A DNA stretch of 64,000 nt from Fulvimarina pelagi HTCC2506 (GCF_000153705.1 NZ_DS022272.1:1061839-1125838); one strand, 5' to 3'; shown: positions 37,064-47,569, numbered from the stretch's first letter. The notes: a model not told the origin generated them from the letters alone. Numbers and translations are program-made.

Positions 37064-38278
37064 TCAGGCGCTCTTCTTGTTCTCGGAAAGGGCGGCGAAG
37101 GCGTTTTCGAGACGCTGCACGGCCTCGCGAATTTCCTCCGACGTAATGGTCAGCGGCGGCAACAAGCGCACGACGTTGTCGCCGGCGGGAACCGTGAGGA
37201 GACCCTCGGTTCGTAGAGCCGCAACGGCCTCTGTGTTCGGGCATACAGTCTTGAGGCCGATGAGAAGGCCTGTGCCGCGCACCTCTTCGAGGACATCCGG
37301 AAAGCGGTCCTTCAACGATTCGAGCGACTGCTTGAACAGGATCGCCTTGTCGCGGACGCCTTCGAGAAAGCCTTCGTCGAGAACAATGTCGAGAACCGCA
37401 TTTCCGACCGCCATGGCCAGCGGATTGCCGCCATAGGTCGTGCCGTGGGTGCCGGGCGTCATTGCCGAACCAGCAGCCTCCGTCGCAAGGCAAGCCCCGA
37501 GCGGGAAACCGCCGCCGATGCCCTTCGCTGTCGCAAGGATGTCAGGCTCGGCGCCGCCGGCGTTCTGGTGGGCGAAGAAGCGCCCCGTGCGACCGATGCC
37601 GGTCTGCACTTCGTCATAGATAAGTAGAATGCCGCGTTCGTCGCAGAGTTCGCGCAAACCGGTGAGGCAGGGCAGAGGAAGTTTGCGGACTCCGCCTTCT
37701 CCCTGCACAGGCTCGACCAGGATCGCCGCGACGTCCGGCTCTGCGGCCGCCATCCGCAGAGCGTCGTGATCGCCGAAGGGCAGCGACATGAAGCCGGGCG
37801 CTTTCGGCCCAAAACCTTCGAGATATTTCGCCTGCCCACCGGCAGCGATGGTTGCCAGGGTTCGGCCGTGGAAGGCGCCTTCGAAGGTGAGGATGTTCAC
37901 CCGTTCTGGCGCGCCGTTGACATGATGAAAGCGCCGCGCTGTCTTGATCGCGCATTCGAGCGCCTCGGCGCCGGAATTCGTAAAGAACACCCGATCGGCG
38001 AAGGTCGCCTGACAAAGCCGGTCTGCCAGCCGCTTCTGGCCAGGGATCTCGAAAAGGTTGGAGACGTGCCAGAGCTTCTCCGCCTGACTCTTCAGCGCGT
38101 CGACGAGATGCGGATGGGCATGGCCGAGAGCGTTCACCGCGATGCCGCCTGCGCAGTCGAGATATCGTTTGCCGTCGTTCGCCTTCAGCCAGACGCCTTC
38201 GCCGGACTCGAAAGAGATCGGCGCGCGGTTGTAGGTCGGATAGATCGAAGACGAAGTCTCTGCGGGTGAAGACGGCAT
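37064..38278 (-). CDS. argD: acetylornithine transaminase (class III)
   Basis: 404 residues. The PLP-binding lysine is in [21 protein letters not shown] (about residue 250), preceded by [21 protein letters not shown], and the N-terminus holds [19 protein letters not shown]. It converts N-acetylglutamate semialdehyde to N-acetylornithine and may also serve succinyldiaminopimelate. First gene of the argD-argF-hslO operon. The exact family (argD rather than another ornithine aminotransferase) is supported by the adjacent argF. Confidence 0.95.
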   Translation of the reverse strand: MPSSPAETSSSIYPTYNRAPISFESGEGVWLKANDGKRYLDCAGGIAVNALGHAHPHLVDALKSQAEKLWHVSNLFEIPGQKRLADRLCQATFADRVFFTNSGAEALECAIKTARRFHHVNGAPERVNILTFEGAFHGRTLATIAAGGQAKYLEGFGPKAPGFMSLPFGDHDALRMAAAEPDVAAILVEPVQGEGGVRKLPLPCLTGLRELCDERGILLIYDEVQTGIGRTGRFFAHQNAGGAEPDILATAKGIGGGFPLGACLATEAAGSAMTPGTHGTTYGGNPLAMAVGNAVLDIVLDEGFLEGVRDKAILFKQSLESLKDRFPDVLEEVRGTGLLIGLKTVCPNTEAVAALRTEGLLTVPAGDNVVRLLPPLTITSEEIREAVQRLENAFAALSENKKSA

Positions 38279-38479
38279 GATGTCGACAGGGTCTCGATGA
38301 AAGATGTCGGGCGAACCGGTCCTCCAAAAGCGATAAGCCCGCCGCGAAGGGCAGGCTTTAGAGAACCAGGTCGCACCCGGTGATGCATTTGGCCTATACC
38401 ACGTGAACGGTCGTTTTTGTCAACGAGAGGCGTTCCTGACGGGCAATCGAAGGGACTTCGCGAGCGCCGGGAGAGCAGC

Positions 38480-38902
38480 ATGCAGCAGGTCGCGGTCATC
38501 ACGCTGGGAATTGGCGACCTCGAAGCATCGGCACGGTTCTACGGTGAAGGCTTCGGCTGGGCGCCGGTTTTCCGCAATCCTGAGATCATCTTCTACCAAA
38601 TGAACGGCTTCGTTCTGGCAACTTGGCTTGTCCAGAATCTTCAGGAGGATGTAGGCGTTGCCGTCACCTCCCGGCCGGGTTCGATGGCGCTGGCGCACAA
38701 CGTCCGCGCTGAGACCGAGGTCGCGCCGCTGATGGAACGGCTGGTGGCTGCCGGCGGGCAGTTGTTGCGGCCGGCCGATGCACCGCCGCATGGCGGGCTC
38801 CGCGGCTATGTCGCCGATCCCGACGGTCATATCTGGGAGATTGCATTCAATCCGGTCTGGCCAATCGGCGCCGACGGCTCCGTGACATTCGCGGCCAAAT
38901 AG
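38480..38902 (+). CDS. VOC (glyoxalase-fold) family protein
   Basis: 140 residues with a vicinal-oxygen-chelate fold: VAVITLGIGDLEASARFYGEGFGW, MALAHNVRAETEVAPLMERLVAAGGQLLRPADAPPHGGLRGYVADPDGHIWEIAFNP. The DPDGHIWEI motif gives the second metal-site Glu. The N-terminal position where glyoxalase I has His is not conserved (ITLGIGD), so the enzyme may not be a canonical glyoxalase. The substrate is unknown. It is placed divergently from argD and before gcrA. Confidence 0.86.
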   Translation: MQQVAVITLGIGDLEASARFYGEGFGWAPVFRNPEIIFYQMNGFVLATWLVQNLQEDVGVAVTSRPGSMALAHNVRAETEVAPLMERLVAAGGQLLRPADAPPHGGLRGYVADPDGHIWEIAFNPVWPIGADGSVTFAAK

Positions 38903-39175
38903 AGCGGCAAGCGCCGCCAACGGCTTGATCGGACTGCACATGAAGCTGGTGCGAAGGTGTTGCCGGGATGCAAAGGTTGGGGAAAAGCATCGCAGGCGAG
39001 CCTCAGAACAGCCGTTTCCCTTGTCACCCGATTCGTCAGCATTATAGATTGTACGCAACGACACTAGATTTCGTAGTGAAGCTCGGCTGAACTTCCAGAT
39101 GCTGTATGCGTGGTGCATGTCCCAATGCGCCGGCCTGTCTGGAATGCGGTCGAAAGCGGCGAAAGGACGAATTTC

Positions 39176-39763
39176 ATGAGCTGGACCGACGAGCGCGTCA
39201 GCACCCTCAAGCAACTCTGGACCGAAGGACTGAGCGCGAGCCAGATTGCCGATAAGCTCGGTGGCGTGACCCGCAATGCCGTCATCGGCAAGGTGCATCG
39301 GCTGAAGCTGGAATCCCGGGGCAAGACGGCAATGCCCGCCGAGGCAGCTCCTGTCGAGGCCGAACCGGTGGGAACGCCGGTAGAGACGGTCGCACAGCCG
39401 CAGATGGAGGTGCGCGAGGAGACCGTCGTCGCCGGCCGTTTCGCCGCAGCTGCGACCGCCGCCTCTTCCGCGCCGCGCCCGCAATCCTTCGGCGCGACCG
39501 CGCTCAAGCTGGAGCCGGACGAGGAAGAAGACTACGAGGCCGCTCTCGAAACCCGCACCGATGCGAAGACCGGTGAGGTCGTTCCGATCGCGCGCAAGCT
39601 GACTCTGGTGCAGTTGACCGAGCGGACCTGCAAATGGCCAGTCGGCGACCCGATGCACGACGACTTCCACTTTTGCGGCAATTCTTCGCGCGATTCCTCG
39701 CCTTATTGTGAATTCCACGCCAAGCTGGCTTTCCAGGCCGTCGACCGGCGCCGGGTCCGCTGA
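39176..39763 (+). CDS. gcrA: cell-cycle regulator GcrA
   Basis: 195 residues from ATG 39176 with AAGGA eight bases upstream. The N-terminal DNA-binding region MSWTDERVSTLKQLWTEGLSASQIADKLGGVTRNAVIGKVHRLKL is diagnostic of GcrA, a sigma-70-associated factor that activates promoters carrying CcrM-methylated GANTC sites. A low-complexity linker (residues ~50-140) follows, then the C-terminal domain (LVQLTERTCKWPVGDPMHDDFHFCGN) with its conserved cysteines. It confirms alphaproteobacterial origin. Confidence 0.97.
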   Translation: MSWTDERVSTLKQLWTEGLSASQIADKLGGVTRNAVIGKVHRLKLESRGKTAMPAEAAPVEAEPVGTPVETVAQPQMEVREETVVAGRFAAAATAASSAPRPQSFGATALKLEPDEEEDYEAALETRTDAKTGEVVPIARKLTLVQLTERTCKWPVGDPMHDDFHFCGNSSRDSSPYCEFHAKLAFQAVDRRRVR

Positions 39764-39820
39764 TCTGGATCGTGAAGCCGGACTCCGGGATGCTGCGGTC
39801 GGCAGGGTGGGACCGGGTCT

Positions 39821-40636
39821 TCAGCCGCCGCCGGGCAGCCGTCGGCGGATCGCATAGAGCGCAACAGCGGCCGCGTTCGAGACGTTGAGCGAGTGGATGG
39901 CGCCCGGCATTTCGAGCCGGGCAAGGACGTCGCAGGTGGCGCGCGTCTTCTGTCGCAGACCCTTGCCTTCCGCGCCAAGGACGACGGCGATTTTCTCGCC
40001 TTCGATCGCCTGTTCGAAGTCGCTCTCGCCTTCTGAGTCCAGGCCGATCGTCCGGAAGCCGAGCTTCGAGAGCCTTTCCAAGGTCTCGGCGAGGTTTCGG
40101 ACCTCGATCTGCCTGACGTGCTCCAGAGCGCCCGAGGCTGCCTTAGCGAGGACGCCGCTCTCGCGAGGCGAATGGCGCGACGTGGTGATGAGGCCGTCGG
40201 CGGCAAATGCGGTCGCCGAGCGAAGGATCGCGCCGACATTGTGCGGATCGGTGACCTGATCGAGCACAAGGAGCAACGTGGCATCGCCCAACGCATCGAG
40301 CCGCAGTGGCTCGAGCGGTTCGGTTTCGAGACAGGCTCCCTGATGAACGGCCTCGCCGCCGAGCAACCTATCGAGATCTTTCGGTTCGACCTGCTCGATG
40401 GGGCAGTCGATTTCGGCGTCGTCGAGTTCCAGACGTGCGCGTGCGTTGCGGGTTATGAGGAGCCGGTGACGGATGCGATCGGGGTTTTGGAGCGCCGCCG
40501 CCACCGTGTGCAGACCATAGAGCAGCAGTGGCTCCGGCGCATTCGGCTTGAGCTCGCGCTTGCGGTCGCGATGCGCCCTGCGCAGATTGGCGTAATGGGT
40601 GTCCCGGGGCGTGTGGGAAGGCTGATCGCTCGTCAT
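39821..40636 (-). CDS. rlmB: 23S rRNA (guanosine-2'-O-)-methyltransferase RlmB-like (SPOUT, TrmH family)
   Basis: 271 residues. The N-terminal region LLLYGLHTVAAALQNPDR is the L30e-like substrate-binding part. The SPOUT methyltransferase motifs are DQVTDPHNVGAILRSATAF, VVLGAEGKGLRQKT and LNVSNAAAVALYAIRRR. The family modifies G2251 of 23S rRNA. Other TrmH paralogues cannot be excluded by motifs alone. The start at 40636 (AAGGCAGG upstream) avoids an extended leader. It faces gcrA and lies upstream of the tRNA-Tyr gene on the opposite strand. Confidence 0.9.
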   Translation of the reverse strand: MTSDQPSHTPRDTHYANLRRAHRDRKRELKPNAPEPLLLYGLHTVAAALQNPDRIRHRLLITRNARARLELDDAEIDCPIEQVEPKDLDRLLGGEAVHQGACLETEPLEPLRLDALGDATLLLVLDQVTDPHNVGAILRSATAFAADGLITTSRHSPRESGVLAKAASGALEHVRQIEVRNLAETLERLSKLGFRTIGLDSEGESDFEQAIEGEKIAVVLGAEGKGLRQKTRATCDVLARLEMPGAIHSLNVSNAAAVALYAIRRRLPGGG

Positions 40637-40833
40637 GGGGCCTGCCTTATCTGAGCGGGTGGCGGGCGACAACTCGCGGGGCCGGGAAGCGCATCTGAAA
40701 TCCGTCCGGTTTTGACGCGCATGGCCGTTGACAGAGAGGCGGTGTCCGACCATAACGCCATCCGAATGCGGACGGCGCTGCTGTTCGCATTACCGGTTCG
40801 ATGTCTGGCCGTCAGAGATCGAAACGGCGGCTC

Positions 40834-40918
40834 GGAGGGGTGTCCGAGTGGTTAAAGGAGACGGACTGTAAATCCGTTCGCTATGCGTACGCTGGTTCGA
40901 ATCCAGCCCCCTCCACCA
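40834..40918 (+). tRNA. tRNA-Tyr (GTA)
   Basis: Acceptor GGAGGGG/CCCCTCC, long D-arm and a class-II variable arm (CGCTATGCGTACG), with the anticodon loop CTGTAAA giving GTA. T-arm GGTTCGAATCC and encoded CCA are present. The gene is 85 nt and reads UAC/UAU. Confidence 0.95.
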
Positions 40919-40940
40919 CCGCCGCCAAACGACCGGTTCC

Positions 40941-41014
40941 GCGGGTATAGCTCAATGGTAGAGCAGCAGCCTTCCAAGCTGAATACGCGGGTTCGATTCC
41001 CGCTACCCGCTCCA
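40941..41014 (+). tRNA. tRNA-Gly (TCC)
   Basis: Acceptor GCGGGTA/TACCCGC, D-arm GCTCAATGGTAGAGC, anticodon loop CTTCCAA giving TCC, T-arm GGTTCGATTCC and encoded CCA. It is 22 bases after tRNA-Tyr and upstream of tuf, the conserved tRNA-tuf arrangement. Confidence 0.95.
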
Positions 41015-41363
41015 AAAACTCTCGATACTACAATGCGATCGTTTTCGATCCGAGTGACGTTAGGTCCCAAGCCTTCGCGCGTCTGTTGCGGTCCGACTGT
41101 CCTAAGGTGGATCGCGCCGCAACATTCCAAACTCCGCCAAGATGAAGATCAGGCTCTCGTGCCTTGTCACTGTCGTGTTCGAGCACGTCATGAGCGATCC
41201 CCGTGCGCTTTGTTTCGTATTCGCTACCACGCTCAAAGGTTTATCGCCGGCATTCGATTAAGCGCTTACGAGAACCGTTCCTCTTGCCCTTTCGTCGTCG
41301 TGGCTTTACATCGCGCCCGGACTTTGAGCCCGCCAATCAAGAAAGAAGGCAGCGGAGAGCCCC
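41015..41363. promoter_or_regulatory. tuf: tRNA-Gly to tuf intergenic leader
   Basis: This 349-base gap contains no gene and is AT-richer than the flanks. It probably holds the end of the tRNA transcript and the tuf promoter/leader. No clear hairpin, riboswitch or -10/-35 could be assigned by eye. The tuf ribosome site GGCAGCGGAGAG ends four bases before the ATG. Confidence 0.4.
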
Positions 41364-42539
<1,176 letters not shown>

Positions 42540-42582
42540 GGCCTTACGGCCGGCGCACGCCGGACAAACGGTTCGAAATCAG

Positions 42583-42618
42583 GAGCGGGGCCATTGAGGT
42601 TCCGCTCTTATTTGTTTT
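42583..42618 (+). terminator. tuf: intrinsic terminator after tuf
   Basis: GAGCGGGG and TTCCGCTC form an 8-bp stem (two G-U pairs) around a nine-base loop, followed immediately by TTATTTGTTTT. It lies 44 bases after the tuf stop and separates tuf from the polysaccharide islet. Confidence 0.7.
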
Positions 42619-42843
42619 GAGCCTTGCCTTCTTTTCGACGCGCCGATCCCTGATGCGGTATTTTACGACATCCGAGTGACATCGCAGGCAGTTGTCGCCG
42701 CCGCACGTTCTGCTCGATCTGTCAGCCGTTTGAGAGCGCATGCGCCACCCGGATTTCAGGATGCGCATGTTATTCGATAATTGCGAATGCGGGGGCCGAA
42801 TGCCTGCCATGGAAGGGAAATCGCCGGGCGAGCGGAGAGCCTG

Positions 42844-43578
42844 ATGCGTGTCATCATTCTCGCTGCAGGGCAGGGCAAGCGGCTGCTTCCTCACACCGAG
42901 ACAATCCCGAAAGCCATGGTCGGCATCGGTGGCGTTCCGCTTGTCATGAGGACGATCCAGCATTTCGCGCTTCACCCATTAGTCTCGCAAATCCGTGTCG
43001 TCGGCGGATATCGGGTGGAGGCCCTGCGTCGGGGGCTCGACGCTTACGAACCGAAAGCGGAGGTTGTGTTCAACGAAATCTTCGCTTCCTCAGGACCGCA
43101 AGCTTCCGTGCTGACCGGAATGCGAGGGGACTGGTCCGGGGGCGTGATGATCGTCAACGGCGACACGTTCCTGGAGCCTCGTTTGATCGCTTCGGTCCTC
43201 GATCGCTGCGCCATGCGCTCGCACACTATGGCACTCTTTGGATCCCCGGTCCGAAAGGCATTCCCCGACGACGTTCAAATTATTCTCAAGCCTGAAGGCG
43301 AGAACATCTCATCGGTGGGAAAGAACCAGGCTCCTATCGCCGGGCATCGCTCGAGTGGGATCTTCCATGCCGCGACACCAGAGTCGACAGACAGAGTTGC
43401 AGAAGCGATGCGAGCTAGCCTTCAAGCTGGCGAGCCGACATGGCATGGCGCGCTCAACCGCCTGATCGCAGCCGGCCACGCCATCCGTTTCTGCCCAGTC
43501 GACGAATACGATTGGGAAGAGATCGACTGCCCCGAGGATCTAAGCCGCTGTAATGCGCGTGTCATGGCGTACAGCTAG
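42844..43578 (+). CDS. LicC-like NTP-transferase (nucleotidyltransferase)
   Basis: 244 residues from the ATG with GGAG six bases upstream. The NTP-transferase signature MRVIILAAGQGKRLLPHTETIPKAMVGIGG and the metal-binding VNGDTFLE are clear. The segment NEIFASSGPQASVLTG and the C-terminal DWEEIDCPEDL resemble LicC-type CTP:phosphocholine cytidylyltransferases rather than sugar nucleotidyltransferases. It could supply a CDP-activated alcohol for the adjacent CDP-glycerol-type transferase, but this is inferred. Its 3' end overlaps that convergent gene by 39 bases. Confidence 0.85.
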   Translation: MRVIILAAGQGKRLLPHTETIPKAMVGIGGVPLVMRTIQHFALHPLVSQIRVVGGYRVEALRRGLDAYEPKAEVVFNEIFASSGPQASVLTGMRGDWSGGVMIVNGDTFLEPRLIASVLDRCAMRSHTMALFGSPVRKAFPDDVQIILKPEGENISSVGKNQAPIAGHRSSGIFHAATPESTDRVAEAMRASLQAGEPTWHGALNRLIAAGHAIRFCPVDEYDWEEIDCPEDLSRCNARVMAYS

Positions 43579-44811
43579 CGTCTCCGAGCCACTACGGGAC
43601 GGCACGAGGCCGAGCATGCTCTCGACGTCCGAGACGAAGCGGGCCGTATTGAGACCGTCCTTAAATTCGTGAAACTCTGCTGTCTGGGTGAACGATATCT
43701 TCTTATGCTTCAGAAGCGCGTCTTCAATGGCGTCGTAGAGACGGTCATGGTCCAAGCAGCGATCACCCATAAAACGGTCCAGTTCGGACGGTGAGAACCG
43801 ATCTTCCGCAATAAGGCTTCCAAGATCTGGCAAGTAGAGAATGATCGGACGCGAGAGCAACGCGAAATCCGGTATAAGGGACGAGAAGTCCGAGATCATC
43901 AGATCGAAGGCGCCGAGCAATGGGTAGATGTCGCCATGGCGGTCGTACTCGACGATATTCGAAAAGGCCGCGAGATCAAAATGATCACGCATGGTCGGAT
44001 GAAGCTTGATTACGAGCGTCGACGATAGCGTCTCCATCAGCTTGTTCAGTCGAGCAAAATCGAACGGGATCCGTTCGCCGACGTCATACCGATCCATCGT
44101 CCGCCACGTTGGGGCAAATATCACGAGACGTCGCCCCGCAGCTTTGTCTTTCCCGATGCGTTCGCCGCACTTCAGATCCGTTCCAATAAGCGCAGTGGCG
44201 GGCCTCACCGACGTGTCGGTGAGGAGGTCGTTGCGCAACAGGCCGTTGAGCGCGGCTCTGCGATAGCGGAACGTGTTCTTGCGCTTTTCGAAATTTATTC
44301 GCGACGGAAAATAGAAGAGGTCGAAGACGGGGAATTTGCGCTTGAATTCGAGCCGCAACCGGCCGATGCGGCGATGACGAAGATGAGCGACATTCGGGGA
44401 GTCTACGGAGACGTTCTTGATGCCGCTACCATGCCAGAGCTGAATCCGTTTGGCACCGCCAAGGAGGTTTCCGGACAGTCCGCGAAAAGCTTCGTAGTCA
44501 CAGCCGACAGCGATGGCACAGCGCATCAGAAGCCAGATCGCGCGAGGCGAGGGCATGCGGACGCCATCGAGTTGTGCGGCCTTTAATTCGGTGGCTACGG
44601 CTCTCTTCGGTGTAACGTAGCAGACCTCGATCTCAGGGCTCTCGGCCAGTGCAAGATAGGCGTATTTCGCGTTGTCCACGAAGGCGCCGTTTTTCGGCGC
44701 GAGCACGATAACGAGGTTCCGCTTCTTCGGGATTCGGGCCAAGACGTGCATGAGGGCGTAGCCCGGTAGGGCGGCCGCGATCTTGAGGATGTCGGAAACG
44801 GTCTGGAACAA
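43540..44811 (-). CDS. CDP-glycerol glycerophosphotransferase family protein (PF04464)
   Basis: 423 residues. Family motifs are QLWHGSGIKNVS, VIFAPTWRTMD, VIKLHPTMRDHF and LMISDFSSLIPDFALLSRPIILYLPD. This family (TagB/TagF/Cps) polymerises or transfers glycerol-phosphate or similar phospho-alcohols from CDP-alcohols onto cell-surface glycans at the membrane. An N-terminal amphipathic helix (TVSDILKIAAALPGYALMHVLARI) may anchor it. It lies in the tuf-tRNA-Trp islet and converges with a LicC-like nucleotidyltransferase. The substrate is unproven. Confidence 0.88.
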   Translation of the reverse strand: MFQTVSDILKIAAALPGYALMHVLARIPKKRNLVIVLAPKNGAFVDNAKYAYLALAESPEIEVCYVTPKRAVATELKAAQLDGVRMPSPRAIWLLMRCAIAVGCDYEAFRGLSGNLLGGAKRIQLWHGSGIKNVSVDSPNVAHLRHRRIGRLRLEFKRKFPVFDLFYFPSRINFEKRKNTFRYRRAALNGLLRNDLLTDTSVRPATALIGTDLKCGERIGKDKAAGRRLVIFAPTWRTMDRYDVGERIPFDFARLNKLMETLSSTLVIKLHPTMRDHFDLAAFSNIVEYDRHGDIYPLLGAFDLMISDFSSLIPDFALLSRPIILYLPDLGSLIAEDRFSPSELDRFMGDRCLDHDRLYDAIEDALLKHKKISFTQTAEFHEFKDGLNTARFVSDVESMLGLVPSRSGSETLAVRHDTRITAA

Positions 44812-44996
44812 GTGATGGGTTTCGCGGCCGGTGAGGAGATCAAGCAGTGCAAACCTGGCGATCGGTTTGCGACAGCGGCTCCCTTATGGTCGCCAACGCC
44901 AACATCCGCAACATGTTGCATCCCGTGAATGGCCTCGCCATAAGGCGGAGAGGGCGCCGACGCTCAGCAAACGATTGTCGAAAGAGGAGCTTCTCG

Positions 44997-45857
44997 ATGG
45001 CGCAGCGGATGGTGCGGGACGATGCGCCCGGACCGGAGGAATGGCGAAAAGCTCTCGCACTCTTCTCGGGCTACAAACGTATCGCGCTCGTTGCGAACAG
45101 CGAAGCGCTGAACATCGGAGACGTCGAAGCGGCCAATTCGGCTGATACGCTATTCGTGTTCTTCACGCGTTGCCCACGGGTGCTGAAGCGGCCGTTTTCG
45201 CGTGCTTCTGTTCTCTGCCACCGGATGAAAGATCCGGAACGTTTCAACGAAGGCGAAAAGCATGTCGAGCGGGCAAGGGCGCTGTTTGCACCCGGTGCTC
45301 TGAAGGGCGAGGTGGGGATCATCGCGCATGATGTGCCAAAGAGTGGGGCAAAACCGTACTCGCCAGTCGGTCAGAGCAACAGTGTCGGCCATCTCCTGGA
45401 TCTCGATTCAGTTTTCTTTCCTTTCTATACGCCAGATATGACGCCAACGACCGGCTTTGCGATGGCGATCTGGCTCGTCGAGAACCTGCCCGATGCGAAG
45501 GTGATTCTGTGCGGGTTCACCGGCGTGCGGGGACCGGACTTTCGGATGCGCACGATGCACGACTGGACGCTGGAGCAGACGGTTCTTCGGCTTCTTTCCA
45601 GAAGCGGGCGGCTCGAGCAGGCTTTCGGAGGGCGATCGACCAACAGCACACTCGATCGGCTCGACCGGCGTTTCCCGAAGCTTTCTGAAGCAGATATCGC
45701 ATTGGTCGCCGCCGATGTGCTGAGCGACAGGATCAATGCGATCGACAGACTAGTCTCAATGCTGTGGTCAGTATCGAGGGCGCCGCGAGCGATTCATCGC
45801 GCACTCGCGGGGCTGAAGCCGGGTGCGAAGCGGATGGGTCGCGATGACGATCGCTGA
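44997..45857 (+). CDS. putative GT29-like (sialyltransferase-motif) glycosyltransferase, paralogue 1
   Basis: 286 residues from the ATG with GAGGAG seven bases upstream. No close family is certain. Three features resemble sialyltransferase (GT29/GT42) motifs: an L-like start at residues 30-57 (LVANSEALNIGD..ADTLFVFF), an S-like segment at about 149-178 (TPTTGFAMAIWLVENLP...LCGFTGVRG) and His188-x4-Glu193 (HDWTLE), the exact H-x4-E of motif VS. A CMP-sugar donor is predicted, with kdsB nearby. The next gene is a paralogue overlapping by 14 bases. No membrane segment is evident. Function is inferred. Confidence 0.6.
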   Translation: MAQRMVRDDAPGPEEWRKALALFSGYKRIALVANSEALNIGDVEAANSADTLFVFFTRCPRVLKRPFSRASVLCHRMKDPERFNEGEKHVERARALFAPGALKGEVGIIAHDVPKSGAKPYSPVGQSNSVGHLLDLDSVFFPFYTPDMTPTTGFAMAIWLVENLPDAKVILCGFTGVRGPDFRMRTMHDWTLEQTVLRLLSRSGRLEQAFGGRSTNSTLDRLDRRFPKLSEADIALVAADVLSDRINAIDRLVSMLWSVSRAPRAIHRALAGLKPGAKRMGRDDDR

Positions 45858-46671
45858 TACCGACACGAATTCGGTGCCGGGGGCGAGTGCAGTCGAGGCG
45901 ATCTTTCGCAGCCATTCGACGGTCGCCATCATGGCAAACAGTCCAGCGCTCGATCTTGGCGCTGTGATGAGGGAACTGCCGGAGGATACGCTGTTCGTAT
46001 TCTTCACCCATTGCGAGAAGGTGCTTCATTCGCCATTCGAACGGAGCGCGCTTCTCGTGCACCGCATGCGGACCGAGCGGATCTCGATGAACGACGACGA
46101 CCGGCTCGAGACGTCGCGGTCTTTCTTCGCACCGGGTGCGCTCGAGGGCGAAGTCGGGGTGTTCGTTTCGCTCGACACCCAGTCGATCGAAGGGCCGCGG
46201 GAGAACCGCACGCCCGTCGAATTTCCGGTGATCGACTGCGACGTTCTCTTCGCGCCGTTTTACACCGCCGGCCATCGACCGAGCAGCGGGTTCGCACTGG
46301 CGCTCTGGCTGATCGACCGTGTGCCGGAAACGACCGTAGTGCTATGCGGGTTCACCGGTGTGCGCGACGGCGTCTTCCGCATGTCCGACAATCATGACTG
46401 GACGCTGGAGCAGACTCTGCTGCGTGTTTTCTATCGATCGGAACAACTGATCCGCTTCGAGGGGCGCGATGGGGCGCTTGGTTCCGTGACGCGGATAGCG
46501 AAAGCGTTTCCTGAGTTTCGGCCGGCGGAGATTGCGCTCGTGGCGATGGAAGTGCTGAACGAGCGCACGAGCGCGCTTGACAGAATGGTCGCGCATCTCC
46601 TCAGCGTTTGGCGCGGTGCCTTCACAATCCAGAACTGGATTCGACCCCGGCGGCGCACCAACAAGTTTTGA
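45844..46671 (+). CDS. putative GT29-like glycosyltransferase, paralogue 2
   Basis: 275 residues. ATG 45844 overlaps the preceding stop, so translation is coupled. It shares the L-like start (VAIMANSPALDLGAV..EDTLFVFFTHC), the S-like RPSSGFALALWLIDRVPETTVVLCGFTGVR, and His184-x4-Glu189 with paralogue 1. APGALEGEVG, FRMxxxHDWTLEQTLLR and the C-terminal IALVAMEVLNERTSALDRMV are also conserved in both. The pair suggests duplication followed by specialisation, e.g. on two acceptors or linkages. No signal peptide or membrane segment is visible. The exact substrate is unknown. Confidence 0.6.
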   Translation: MTIADTDTNSVPGASAVEAIFRSHSTVAIMANSPALDLGAVMRELPEDTLFVFFTHCEKVLHSPFERSALLVHRMRTERISMNDDDRLETSRSFFAPGALEGEVGVFVSLDTQSIEGPRENRTPVEFPVIDCDVLFAPFYTAGHRPSSGFALALWLIDRVPETTVVLCGFTGVRDGVFRMSDNHDWTLEQTLLRVFYRSEQLIRFEGRDGALGSVTRIAKAFPEFRPAEIALVAMEVLNERTSALDRMVAHLLSVWRGAFTIQNWIRPRRRTNKF

Positions 46672-46825
46672 TCTTGAGCTGCCTGCAAGTCTCGGAGTGT
46701 TTCCGCCTTGAAGGTCGTACATTCCGTAAGATAAAGCGGTCTCTGGATGGCCTACGAAAGCGTCTATGAGTCAGACTGTTTCTCGTTGAAGAAGGCTACA
46801 GCAAGCCTGTTTAGCATGAAGGTAC

Positions 46826-47569
46826 TCACCCTCTCGCCATCATGGCGCGGACACGTTCGAGATCGCTCGGCGTATCGACGGGAATACCCCTGTCGTTGGG
46901 GACCTGAACCATGTTGACGTCGTAGCCGTGCTCGAGGAAGCGGAACATCTCGACGCCCTCGGCCATCTCCAGCGGGCCCGGCTTCGAGGCAACGAAGCGT
47001 TCCAGGCCATGCTTTCTAAAAGCGTAGAGGCCGAGCTGGCGGAAATACTGCACCTTGCCACCTTTCGGGAACGGAATCGGCATGCGCGAATAGGCGAGCG
47101 CCCGACCGTCCTGACGCATGACGACCTTCACGACATTGGTGTCGATGACGTCGGAGGGATCGCACATCTCGTTGAAGCCATTCGAGGCGACGATGTTCTC
47201 GTCAGTCGACTCAAGAATCGCCTTGGCGACCCGCTCGATCGCTTCGGGCTCGATCATGGGCTCGTCGCCCTGGACGTTCACGAAGACCTCACCGTCGAGC
47301 CGCGATGCGCACTCGGCGACGCGATCAGTGCCGGAGACATGGTCGCCGCGGGTCATCATGACTTCGAGGCCTAAAATCTCGCACTTTTGGTAGATGCGGT
47401 CGTCGTCGGTGGCGATGATGACGCGATCGATGCTCGGGGCCTTTGTCGCCTGATGATAGACGTGCCAAAGCATGGGCTTGCCGTGGATATCGGAGAGCGG
47501 TTTTCCGGGAAAACGGGATGCGCCGTACCGGCAGGGGATGATCGCAATCGTTGCCATTTTTGATGTCAT
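46826..47569 (-). CDS. kdsB: 3-deoxy-manno-octulosonate cytidylyltransferase
   Basis: 247 residues. CMP-Kdo synthetase motifs are IAIIPCRYGASRFPGKPLSDIHGKPM, VSGTDRVAECASRLDGEVFVNVQGDEPMIEPE and YFRQLGLYAFRKHGLERF. CMP-Kdo is made from CTP and Kdo in the cytoplasm. The ATG at 47569 overlaps the upstream HAD stop as ATGA; a second in-frame Met four codons later is also possible. The later segment EGVEMFRFLEHGY replaces the usual EKLEQLR..E, so it may be a variant for Kdo-like sugars. It lies in a two-gene unit with the HAD gene. Confidence 0.93.
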   Translation of the reverse strand: MTSKMATIAIIPCRYGASRFPGKPLSDIHGKPMLWHVYHQATKAPSIDRVIIATDDDRIYQKCEILGLEVMMTRGDHVSGTDRVAECASRLDGEVFVNVQGDEPMIEPEAIERVAKAILESTDENIVASNGFNEMCDPSDVIDTNVVKVVMRQDGRALAYSRMPIPFPKGGKVQYFRQLGLYAFRKHGLERFVASKPGPLEMAEGVEMFRFLEHGYDVNMVQVPNDRGIPVDTPSDLERVRAMMARG

